A DNA stretch of 64,000 nt from CAZDVK01 sp964508915 (GTDB lineage Bacteria > Pseudomonadota > Alphaproteobacteria > Paracaedibacterales > CAIULA01): assembly GCA_964508915.1 (NCBI GenBank), contig CAZDVK010000007.1, positions 8,904 to 72,903 on the forward strand. The letters are read 5' to 3'. This document shows, one piece after another, positions 36,321-44,007 of the stretch. The translations under genes were made by a program, and so were the position numbers. The notes beneath the pieces were generated by a model. It was not told the DNA's origin and searched no databases. It was given only the letters and a program-made list of their open reading frames with translations. Within the stretch, counting starts at the first letter, position 1, and every line of letters starts with the position of its first letter.

Positions 36321-36995
36321 ATGACGTTTTTAAACAAAGATGACCCCATTCGGTTTTATGGCAGGCGGTCTATTCGCGGGCTAAAGGCCACAGAAAAAGA
36401 ACTGCTTGAAACAGTATTACCCCCCATTTCCGTGACGCCAGAAAACATAACCCACTGGTTAAACCAAAAACCCAATGTAGCCCTTGAAATTGGCTTTGGG
36501 GGTGGGGAACATTTGGCAAGTCAGGCCATGAATAATCCAGATACTTTTTTTGTGGGTTGTGAGCCTTTTGTGAATGGTGTGGTCAGCCTGCTGCGCCATA
36601 TTCGTGACAACCACATTCAAAATATTGCCGTTTTTCCCTGTGATGCCAGACTGTTATTGGACCATATGCCAAGTCATTGTTTGAATGAAATTTTTTTGCT
36701 GTTCCCAGACCCGTGGCCCAAAGCACGCCATGCCAAACGGCGGTTTGTTCAACAGGAAACGTTGGCAGAATTGGAGCGCCTTTTAAAACCCGGTGGGCTT
36801 TTTAAAACAGCAACAGACCACCCCATTTACCAAAGTTGGGTTTTGGAACAAATGGCAACTCAAAGCACTTTTAAAAGTATAAAAACCAACATATGGGAAC
36901 GATCTTTCGAAAGCACTTGGCCACAAACCCGGTATGAACAAAAAGCCTTACTGGAAAACAAAAAAATTGCATATTTTATTTTTGAACGCCTTTAA
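36321..36995 (+). CDS. trmB: tRNA (guanine46-N7)-methyltransferase TrmB
   Basis: TrmB forms m7G46 in tRNA variable loops using SAM. I chose ATG 36321 because it gives the usual short N-terminus before RFYGRRSIRGLK. The SAM site LEIGFGGGEHL and the catalytic segment LFPDPWPKARHAKRRFVQ are intact. Length is 224 residues. The longer upstream frame would overlap prmA and has no family match. Confidence 0.94.
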   Translation: MTFLNKDDPIRFYGRRSIRGLKATEKELLETVLPPISVTPENITHWLNQKPNVALEIGFGGGEHLASQAMNNPDTFFVGCEPFVNGVVSLLRHIRDNHIQNIAVFPCDARLLLDHMPSHCLNEIFLLFPDPWPKARHAKRRFVQQETLAELERLLKPGGLFKTATDHPIYQSWVLEQMATQSTFKSIKTNIWERSFESTWPQTRYEQKALLENKKIAYFIFERL

Positions 36996-37068
36996 TGTAA
37001 AAAGTTGGTGATTTATTTAATTTTTTGGTTTATAAATGTCTGCCATTTAAATTTAGGGGGATCTTTCT

Positions 37069-39159
37069 ATGTTAAACCGGTTCAGTTTTAAAAGTATAAA
37101 AAAAGCATTTTTAGTTATTTTATTTTTTACGGCTGTAGGAAGCTCACATGGTTACGGTACGGACATGGGACCCCTGGTTGTTGTGCCCGCAACTGAACCA
37201 ACAAATGAAAAAATTGTGGCCAAAGCAAGGGAAGTTCTGGAATCAACTGAGCCTGATTTTTTTGGTTTTAAGAGGTTACTAAGCCAAAGACGAACCAACC
37301 TGGCTTCCCTGAAGGAACCCCTTGAACAAATACAAACTGCAACAGGGAAAAACCTGTTACAGGGTTGTTTGCAACAAAATGGTTTTTTTAATGAATTACC
37401 CAAAGAACTAGTGGATATTTTTGGTATGGGGGCATTAGATGCTGCCTTAAAGGCCGTAAGTGTTGAAAAAGGCGTTAGAGCTGCTGCACTTTTTTTGAGA
37501 GATGAAAGAAGATGTGAAGGACCTTTGCCAGATTTCTTGAAAAGGTACGCCCAAGAAAACGCTGCGGCAGCAGTGACGAAAATATTGAGGGCATTTTATC
37601 CAGAAGATCTTCAAGTTATTTTCGAACAGGTCCCTTTAACTGCTGGGCAAAAAGAAGCGCTTTGCCCAACGCTGATGGCATGGCGAAATAAAAGTGGGCA
37701 AACGCTTGCCCATCATTTTTTCCTTAGTCCTTTGGCTTTATTCAGACTTTCCGAAATAACAGGCCCAGAATTTTTGGATGTACCAGATAATAGCGGAAAA
37801 ACAGTGTTTGAAGACCCCCGTTTTCCTGGTTGGCTTAAAAAAGCTGAAATATCTGCAGATTTTTTGGCTTTGGTTACAGAAAAAGTAAAAACCCATATTG
37901 TGAAAGCTGTTCAATGTGAACTAGGTCAATTAAGCAAAGACCAACCTAACAATTTAGACAGCTTGCTAGGTTTTTTGGTAGATTTTCCTTTTGATGCAGA
38001 TCAAAAAGAAGCCGTTAAGGGCATGTTGATGGCATGGCGGTCTGGTCCTGAAACGGGTAACGGTACTTTGGCACATCAGTTTGCTGAAAGGCCAAAAGAA
38101 CTTTTGCACTTATTAACCACCTTAACAGGGGCTGATATTTTAACTATTCCAAATGCAGCAGGAACCTTACCCCTTCATGCGGCCAATTTGGCAGGTTTTG
38201 CGCCAAAGAATCCGGGGGAATACCAAGACCTCATGGAACTTATTGATGATTCTTCAGAGGATGAGGAAGATGATACGCTGGAGCCAGAAAAATTAGCTAT
38301 TTTGAGCGAAGCCTCAAGAATTTCAGACAAATATGGCGTTTCAGCTGAATCTGTTGCTGGAATGCATAAAGCTTTTTTGGAAAATGAAGGTGGTGTAGAT
38401 AGTTTTCCAGCAAAGCCAGCTATTTGGAGAGATATGTGGGGCTTCCCTGAAGTCGTTAATCTTTTCTCTGCTATTATGCAACAACCAAAAGATTTCTTAG
38501 ATCCCTTTTTCCAACAGACCTATGACCCAAGCCTAAGGCAAAGTGTGAACGCCACTTGGTCCGAGGTTTTTAATTTGTGCTCAGGTACCCCTCAATACCC
38601 GAAATACAAAACACAAATGGCCCACAGTGTGCAGTTTTTAGATGGGTTTATGGAATGTTTAACGCCTGATGTAAAAGACGAGGATGATGCTGATACCAGT
38701 ATAGCCTTTGTAAATGTATTGTCAGGTCACAGTTCTTTTGGTTTTAACCCCAACAGGCGCGCAACAGATGATGAAGCAAATGTTATGGTTTCGGCTTTGT
38801 TGAAACTCGGCTTAAGGGCAAAGGCTCAAGGTCAAAAGGAATTTTTCAGATCTTTCAAGCAGGATCCTGTTGATGCTTTAGATGCCCACGCCAGGGTTAT
38901 TTTAAATAATCATCAGTTGGTGTGTGCCCAAATAGCAATGGTTGGTTATTTAGCAGGTGTAGATCGTGTTAATGCCAGGTTTGATGATGATGTTTTTGCA
39001 GAAGTAGACCGTGCTATTAATTCTCACGCTCTATTTGGGGAAAGCAAATCCCAAGCAACGTTTAGAAAACGCAGTGAAGGGGGTGCTATTCCTGATTCTT
39101 GCTTTTCCCTTTCTGGGGTATTGATCGGAACACATAGCTATGACGATGATGAATGGTAA
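37069..39159 (+). CDS. Large secreted protein with internal duplication and ankyrin-like segments
   Basis: This 696-residue protein is not recognised. It starts with a signal peptide (KKAFLVILFFTAVGSSHGYG). Two copies of a roughly 90-residue module lie near residues 180-270 and 300-400. Each carries a QKEA-x-x-x-LMAWR motif, then TLAHHF or TLAHQF, then a Leu-rich [EL]TG-x-x-[FI]L segment, then P-[DN]-[NA]-[SA]-G. The last unit continues as GTLPLHAANLAGF, which is like an ankyrin repeat. An acidic loop (SSEDEEDDTLEPE) separates this from a helical C-terminal half. GGGGGATC is the ribosome binding site and a strong terminator follows. It could be a host-directed secreted protein; this is inference. 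Confidence 0.7.
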   Translation: MLNRFSFKSIKKAFLVILFFTAVGSSHGYGTDMGPLVVVPATEPTNEKIVAKAREVLESTEPDFFGFKRLLSQRRTNLASLKEPLEQIQTATGKNLLQGCLQQNGFFNELPKELVDIFGMGALDAALKAVSVEKGVRAAALFLRDERRCEGPLPDFLKRYAQENAAAAVTKILRAFYPEDLQVIFEQVPLTAGQKEALCPTLMAWRNKSGQTLAHHFFLSPLALFRLSEITGPEFLDVPDNSGKTVFEDPRFPGWLKKAEISADFLALVTEKVKTHIVKAVQCELGQLSKDQPNNLDSLLGFLVDFPFDADQKEAVKGMLMAWRSGPETGNGTLAHQFAERPKELLHLLTTLTGADILTIPNAAGTLPLHAANLAGFAPKNPGEYQDLMELIDDSSEDEEDDTLEPEKLAILSEASRISDKYGVSAESVAGMHKAFLENEGGVDSFPAKPAIWRDMWGFPEVVNLFSAIMQQPKDFLDPFFQQTYDPSLRQSVNATWSEVFNLCSGTPQYPKYKTQMAHSVQFLDGFMECLTPDVKDEDDADTSIAFVNVLSGHSSFGFNPNRRATDDEANVMVSALLKLGLRAKAQGQKEFFRSFKQDPVDALDAHARVILNNHQLVCAQIAMVGYLAGVDRVNARFDDDVFAEVDRAINSHALFGESKSQATFRKRSEGGAIPDSCFSLSGVLIGTHSYDDDEW

Positions 39160-39233
39160 AAATGGGGTGTCTAAAAAGTTCTAAAAAGAAGTGAAGGTCT
39201 ACACTTCCGCATATTCCTTCATTGCCAAAACTT

Positions 39234-39268
39234 ATATCTTCCCCGCTAAAATGGGGAAGATATTTTTT
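39234..39268 (+). terminator. Strong rho-independent terminator
   Basis: An 11-bp perfect stem (ATATCTTCCCC at 39234-39244 and GGGGAAGATAT at 39253-39263) with an 8-nt loop is followed by a run of T. It ends the transcript of the secreted repeat protein and insulates rpoH. Confidence 0.9.
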
Positions 39269-39414
39269 CATAATCAAAATTATATGTCCTGCGCCGTATG
39301 GGTTACTTAAATTTATTAGCCCTAAAATTTTTCCAATCTTAATAATTTGTTAAGGAAATGGTGGAATAATAAAGATGAATTTCATGTTGTAATTTTAGAA
39401 ACAAGGAGGGGGAA

Positions 39415-40293
39415 ATGATGAATTTTCTAAATACACAAGCGCACCCTTCCGATGTTTCATTTATAAAGGCAGCTATGGCTATGCCTCTTCTTTCGCAGGA
39501 AGATGAACACAGGTTAACGTGTGCCTGGCACGAAGAAAGAAACGAAAAAGCACTTCATGAAATTACCAACAGCTATGTTCGCCTTGTTGTTAGTATTGCC
39601 TTACGGTATCGGCATTATAAAATTCCTTTGTCAGACTTAATTCAAGAAGGGGTAATTGGCCTGCTTGAAGCCGCTGAACGGTTTCAACCAAACCGTAACG
39701 TTCGGTTTTCAGCTTATGCAAAATGGTGGATTCGGGCTTATATACAAAGTTTTATTTTAAGAAATTGGTCTATTGTGCGAACGGGTACAACCAGCGCCCA
39801 CAAAAACCTTTTCTTTTCTTTAAACAGAATTAAGGATTCCTTGTTATCTGTGTCAACAGATGATATGTCGGATGACATTCGTCAAAAAATATCTGAACTA
39901 TTGAAGGTAACCGTTCAAGATGTAAGCTTTATGGAACAGCGTCTGGGGGCCCATGATTTTTCCCTTAGCGCACCAACATCTCAAGAAGGAAACGTTGATT
40001 GGCAAGACCTTTTGTGTGATACACAACCAACGCCAGAAGAAAATAGCCTAACGAAATATCAAGAAAAGAAATATCAGCTGTGGATTGAAGAAGCATTGCA
40101 CTGCTTGAACCCAAGGGAAGTATATATCATTTATAACCGTCGTCTTCATGAACCCTCTCAAACGCTTGAAAAGCTGGGGGAAGATCTGAAAATTACAAAA
40201 GAAAGAGTTCGCCAATTAGAAGCCAGGGCTATTCGAAAAATGCGGTATTATTTCCTAAGTAATCATATGGGGGCCATGGTTCACAGCCTTTAA
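39415..40293 (+). CDS. rpoH: RNA polymerase heat-shock sigma factor RpoH (sigma-32)
   Basis: RpoH directs RNA polymerase to heat-shock promoters. The 292-residue protein has sigma region 2 (LIQEGVIGLLEAAERFQP, FSAYAKWWIRAYIQSFIL). The RpoH-specific segment NWSIVRTGTTSAHKNLFFSL corresponds to the RpoH box, and region 4 carries the helix-turn-helix KITKERVRQLEARAIRKM. A strong site AAGGAGGGGG precedes ATG 39415. The 145 bp between the upstream terminator and the start is AT-rich and must hold the promoter, but I cannot assign it. ncRNA copy 2 lies immediately downstream. Confidence 0.95.
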   Translation: MMNFLNTQAHPSDVSFIKAAMAMPLLSQEDEHRLTCAWHEERNEKALHEITNSYVRLVVSIALRYRHYKIPLSDLIQEGVIGLLEAAERFQPNRNVRFSAYAKWWIRAYIQSFILRNWSIVRTGTTSAHKNLFFSLNRIKDSLLSVSTDDMSDDIRQKISELLKVTVQDVSFMEQRLGAHDFSLSAPTSQEGNVDWQDLLCDTQPTPEENSLTKYQEKKYQLWIEEALHCLNPREVYIIYNRRLHEPSQTLEKLGEDLKITKERVRQLEARAIRKMRYYFLSNHMGAMVHSL

Positions 40294-40342
40294 AGCCCTA
40301 AGCAAAATCAGATTATTAATCTTTTAAAAACCCCTTCGTTTC

Positions 40343-40375
40343 TTAACCTCATTTTAACCACTTAGGGTATATGAT
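40343..40375 (+). promoter_or_regulatory. CtrA-type box and -10 of ncRNA copy 2
   Basis: TTAACCTCATTTTAACC at 40343-40359 is a perfect TTAA-N7-TTAAC box; TATGAT at 40370-40375 begins 12 nt after the second TTAA. The whole 33-nt module has the same geometry as the two other copies, although the surrounding bases differ. Confidence 0.6.
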
Positions 40376-40380
40376 CATAA

Positions 40381-40695
40381 GTGGCGGTAAGTTAAACCAT
40401 CTAAAGGGTGGTTCGAAGCTGGATGTTAATCTGTTTTCTAACATATGACAGTGTTTGTGTGTGATTAGAAAACCCGTTCGGCTGACTGTACCATGCGCGC
40501 GCATGGGAAGGGAAGCTGGTTGATAATGACCGGAAGTCATTGTTCAAGCGAAACCTGGATTGTGTTTTGAAAAAAACATAAAAAAGGGAATGGGCGGAGC
40601 TTTGTTGAGGTGCGCGGAGGGGTGGCGCTGTGCACTGGTTTTTCGGGGTCTAGGTGGGCCCCACGCAGTGGGCGCAGTATGCCCAAATCCTAATT
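40381..40695 (+). ncRNA. Structured ncRNA element, copy 2 of a three-member family
   Basis: This element fills the 413-bp gap between rpoH and convergent murA. It aligns with copy 1 from its first bases (ATAAGTGGCGGTAAGTTAAAC in both) to ATGCCC near 40680. Stems in order are AACCATC/GGTGGTT, GTTTTCTAA/TTAGAAAAC, the palindrome CCATGCGCGCGCATGG at 40491-40506, AATGAC/GTCATT, GTGTTTT/AAAACAT and CCCAC/GTGGG. Compared with copy 1, pairs in the first and fourth stems change on both sides. Indels between the copies break any shared reading frame, so the element is not a protein gene. The 3' end is approximate. Confidence 0.65.
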
Positions 40696-40706
40696 TACAC
40701 TAATTC

Positions 40707-41972
40707 TTAAGGTTGCATAATCCTTTCAATTACAGCTCCACAAGCACTCAATTTTTCTTCAATTTTTTCATAGCCCCGGTCTAAATGATAGACACGGCCC
40801 AGGGTTGTTTCTCCATCAGCTGCTAAAGCTGCTAAAATTAAACAAACAGATGCCCGCAAATCCGTTGCCATAACGGGGGCACCACTTAGGTTTTTAACAC
40901 CCCGTACCAAAGCCGAAGACCCATGAACTGTAATATTAGCCCCCATGCGGCATAATTCTGGCACATGCATAAAACGGTTTTCAAAAATGGTTTCCGTAAT
41001 CATGGATGCCCCTTCAGACAAAGTCATTAATGCCATGAATTGGGCCTGTAGGTCTGTTGCAAAACCGGGAAAAGGTTCTGTCATAATATCGGTGCCTATC
41101 AAACGGCCAGAGGGCGATTCCACCAACAAGCCATCATCATGCTGCGTTAACTTAGCACCACTTTGTTCCAGAACTGATGACACTGTGGGCAACAAGTTTA
41201 AATGACCGCCTTGAATTTTTAATGCACCCCTTGTAACAAGCGCTGCCATCACATAAGTACCCATTTCAATGCGGTCAACCACAACTGTATGGGTTGCTTC
41301 ACGCAAGGATTCCACGCCCTCAATGGTTATGGTATCCGTTCCAGCCCCAGTAACATGAGCACCCATGGCATTTAAACAATTCGCCAAATCAACAATTTCT
41401 GGTTCCCGGGCTGCGTTAATTAATGTTGTGGTACCTTTTGCTAATGACGCTGCCATCATTAAATTTTCAGTGGCTGTGACACTAACCATGGGCATGGAAA
41501 TTTCAGCCCCAACCAACCCATTGGGGGCCGATGCATGAATATACCCGCCCTCCAATTCAATATGCGCACCCAACTTTTTAAGCCCCTGCAAATGAATATC
41601 CACAGGCCGTGTTCCAATGGCGCATCCACCCGGCAAGGAAACTTTGGCTTCTTTTGCACGGGCCACCAGGGGCCCTAAAACCAAAATAGATGCACGCATC
41701 TGACTGACTAACTCATAAGGGGCCGTTGTGCTGGTAATATCTTTTGTTTGAAAGGTATACGTATTTTTTTCCTGAGTAATAAATGCACCATGCTGCGCTA
41801 ATAAAGCAGCCATAGACTGGATATCGCTTAGATTTGGCACATTGTGCAGCACCAAGGGTTTATCTGTTAATAAAGCTGCACACATCAATGGAAGGGCCGC
41901 ATTTTTGGCGCCACTCACAGAAACGGTTCCTTTTAAAGGGGTACCCCCCACAATACGAATAATAGATGACAT
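40707..41972 (-). CDS. murA: UDP-N-acetylglucosamine 1-carboxyvinyltransferase MurA
   Basis: MurA catalyses the first committed step of peptidoglycan synthesis, adding enolpyruvate from PEP to UDP-GlcNAc. The 421-residue protein is full length. The catalytic Cys is kept as C117 in LPGGCAIGTRPVDIHL, which predicts fosfomycin sensitivity rather than the Asp-type resistance. KN of the substrate site appears in GAKNAALPLM. It follows dcd by 6 bp. With dapE, lspA and glmM it shows that a cell wall pathway is kept. Confidence 0.97.
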   Translation of the reverse strand: MSSIIRIVGGTPLKGTVSVSGAKNAALPLMCAALLTDKPLVLHNVPNLSDIQSMAALLAQHGAFITQEKNTYTFQTKDITSTTAPYELVSQMRASILVLGPLVARAKEAKVSLPGGCAIGTRPVDIHLQGLKKLGAHIELEGGYIHASAPNGLVGAEISMPMVSVTATENLMMAASLAKGTTTLINAAREPEIVDLANCLNAMGAHVTGAGTDTITIEGVESLREATHTVVVDRIEMGTYVMAALVTRGALKIQGGHLNLLPTVSSVLEQSGAKLTQHDDGLLVESPSGRLIGTDIMTEPFPGFATDLQAQFMALMTLSEGASMITETIFENRFMHVPELCRMGANITVHGSSALVRGVKNLSGAPVMATDLRASVCLILAALAADGETTLGRVYHLDRGYEKIEEKLSACGAVIERIMQP

Positions 41973-41978
41973 CAGAAA

Positions 41979-42533
41979 CTATAACCTTGGTAGTGTAACA
42001 CCTGTTTGCCCCATGTATTTACCCATGCGGTCTTTATAAGAAACATCACACGGCGCATCGCTTTTAAAAAATAAAAACTGGCAAACACCTTCATTGGCGT
42101 AAATTTTAGCTGGCAACGGCGTTGTGTTTGAAAATTCTAATGTCACATGCCCTTCCCATTCCGGTTCAAGGGGGGTGACATTCACAATAATTCCGCACCG
42201 GGCATAGGTTGATTTGCCCAAACAAATAACCAGCGTATCCCGTGGAATTCGAAAATATTCAACAGTTCGCCCTAAAACAAAACTGTTAGGCGGAATAATA
42301 CAAACATCTGTTTCCCGGTGAACCAGGCTGTCTTGAGAAAAATCTTTCGGGTCCACAACAGCACTGTGTACATTTGTGAAAATCTTAAACTCACTTGCCA
42401 CGCGGGCATCATACCCATAAGAAGAAAGCCCATAAGAAATAACGCCTTGGCGCTTTTGGGATTCAACAAAAGGTTCTATCATGCCATGCTTAACGGCTTG
42501 CTCACGAATCCAGGAATCAGGTTGAATTGACAT
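41979..42533 (-). CDS. dcd: dCTP deaminase
   Basis: Dcd converts dCTP to dUTP, supplying dUMP for thymidylate synthesis. The 184-residue protein starts MSIQPDSWIREQA and has the conserved ISYGLSSYGYDAR, SFVLGRTVEYFRIP, ARCGIIVNVTPLEPEWEG and SNTTPLPAKIYANEGVCQFL segments; the catalytic Glu lies in LEPEWEG or LEFSN region. It is the first gene of a dcd-murA pair. The 148-bp region upstream contains repeated ACTGTG motifs. Confidence 0.96.
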   Translation of the reverse strand: MSIQPDSWIREQAVKHGMIEPFVESQKRQGVISYGLSSYGYDARVASEFKIFTNVHSAVVDPKDFSQDSLVHRETDVCIIPPNSFVLGRTVEYFRIPRDTLVICLGKSTYARCGIIVNVTPLEPEWEGHVTLEFSNTTPLPAKIYANEGVCQFLFFKSDAPCDVSYKDRMGKYMGQTGVTLPRL

Positions 42534-42617
42534 TGAAACAGGTAAATTAAATCAACAGTTAAAGGCATCATAGCGTAGATGTATTTAAGTTTCAGTAGAT
42601 TTATTAAAAAATCAAAA

Positions 42618-42679
42618 CTACTGTGCAAATTACTATGAACCTACTGTGTATACCAGGGTTGCACAGTTCATTTCACAGT
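42618..42679. repeat. Cluster of ACTGTG/CACAGT motifs upstream of dcd
   Basis: CTACTGTG occurs twice as a direct repeat (42618-42625 and 42641-42648). CACAGT, its inverted core, occurs at 42662-42667 and 42674-42679. Four copies in 62 bp between the ends of dcd-murA and the M16 genes suggest an operator, but no regulator is identified. Confidence 0.35.
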
Positions 42680-42681
42680 AT

Positions 42682-44007
42682 TTATTGTTTCTTTGGGTAC
42701 AAAGCCAGCGTTGTAATGGGCATAGAATCAAAAACAACATGAAACGCTTCGTCAACTTGTGCTTTGGTGACAGCACCTAATTTATCGTCCCAATTTTCAA
42801 TATCATCCAAGGTAAACCCAACACCCAGGCGGGATAATTCTTCCAAAGAGTTAAGGGAACCATCTTTTGCAAAAACGAAGTTGGCCATTAAATCACTTTT
42901 CGCCATGTCTACATCCTGTTGGCTGATGCCGCTTTTTAGTTTTTCTAGGTAAGCTTTCAGTTCAGCTTTCAAAACGTTGACATCCATGGTTGGGCTTAGG
43001 CTTGCCCAAATACTGAATCGTGCGCAATCATACACCTCTGCCCCGTCATAGGAAGAACTAATAGAAAGGGCTAATTTTTTTTCTTCAACAAAGTGTTTAT
43101 AAAACTGGGTTGTATCGTTACCCCCTAAAATTTGCGATAACACAATTAAAGGAAAGCAATGTTTTGTTTCACCCAAACGGTGGCTGGGGGCCGCGTAATA
43201 CCACCCTAAAATAATTAGGGAATTTCTTTTGTTTTCCTGCTCAATGTGGGTTGTAATGCCATCGTGGTCAGGCTCGGTGGGTCGAACCCGTGGCGGTACA
43301 GCTTTGGCTTTTAGGGGGCCAAAATATTTTTCAGCGAATGGCATAACTTCATCTAATGTGGCAGCGCCTGTCACAACCAAAACGGCATTGCTTGGCGTGT
43401 AATAAGTATCATAGTGTTTGCGTACATTTTCATAATTATAAGCACTAATATGATGGGCGTATCCGATAGGTGGAATACCATAAGGATGATACCAATAATT
43501 TGACCGTAACATAGATTCCATAGCCGCCCCAAATGGGTGATTATCTAGGCGCATTAACCGTTCCTGCTGAACCACATCCCGTTCAGAGATCACATCAGCT
43601 TCTGTAAAGGTTAAATTCACCATACGGTCCGCTTCAATGCGAATCATATCCTCTAAATAATTTTTTGAAATTGTTGTGTGATAATACGTGAAATCATAGG
43701 TTGTGTAGGCGTTATAGCTGGCGCCCCGTTCTGATGCAAATCGGTCAAAACTTTTGACGTCTTTGGTTCCTTTGAACATCATATGTTCTAAAAAATGTGA
43801 TAAACCGTAGGTTACAATAGGGTCGTCGGAACAACCATTTTTGTATAAAACCCCCACACTGACAACCGGGGCTAAATTATTAGTAATCACCACAATTTGA
43901 AGACCGTTTGGTAATGTTTTGGTTTGTGCGTTCAGTGTTTTGGCCATGGAAGCCTCTTGAAATAAAAACGTTAATATAAAGAAAATAAAATGAATCAATA
44001 GACGCAT
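42682..44007 (-). CDS. M16 zinc peptidase, catalytic subunit
   Basis: This 441-residue protein has a signal peptide (about residues 1-21) and the inverted zinc motif HFLEH at 71-75, with the third ligand Glu about 76 residues on (in YLEDMIRIEADRM region). It is the active member of an alphaproteobacterial M16 pair resembling mitochondrial processing peptidase. The partner gene just upstream lacks the zinc motif. The two overlap as TAATG, consistent with a heterodimer in the periplasm. Its substrates are unknown. Confidence 0.9.
   Translation of the reverse strand: MRLLIHFIFFILTFLFQEASMAKTLNAQTKTLPNGLQIVVITNNLAPVVSVGVLYKNGCSDDPIVTYGLSHFLEHMMFKGTKDVKSFDRFASERGASYNAYTTYDFTYYHTTISKNYLEDMIRIEADRMVNLTFTEADVISERDVVQQERLMRLDNHPFGAAMESMLRSNYWYHPYGIPPIGYAHHISAYNYENVRKHYDTYYTPSNAVLVVTGAATLDEVMPFAEKYFGPLKAKAVPPRVRPTEPDHDGITTHIEQENKRNSLIILGWYYAAPSHRLGETKHCFPLIVLSQILGGNDTTQFYKHFVEEKKLALSISSSYDGAEVYDCARFSIWASLSPTMDVNVLKAELKAYLEKLKSGISQQDVDMAKSDLMANFVFAKDGSLNSLEELSRLGVGFTLDDIENWDDKLGAVTKAQVDEAFHVVFDSMPITTLALYPKKQ

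Noticed and set aside
26360..40695. Insertion sequence or MITE as the explanation of the three elements
   Set aside because: No terminal inverted repeats or target duplications were found and the promoters are kept; a very old mobile origin is still possible.
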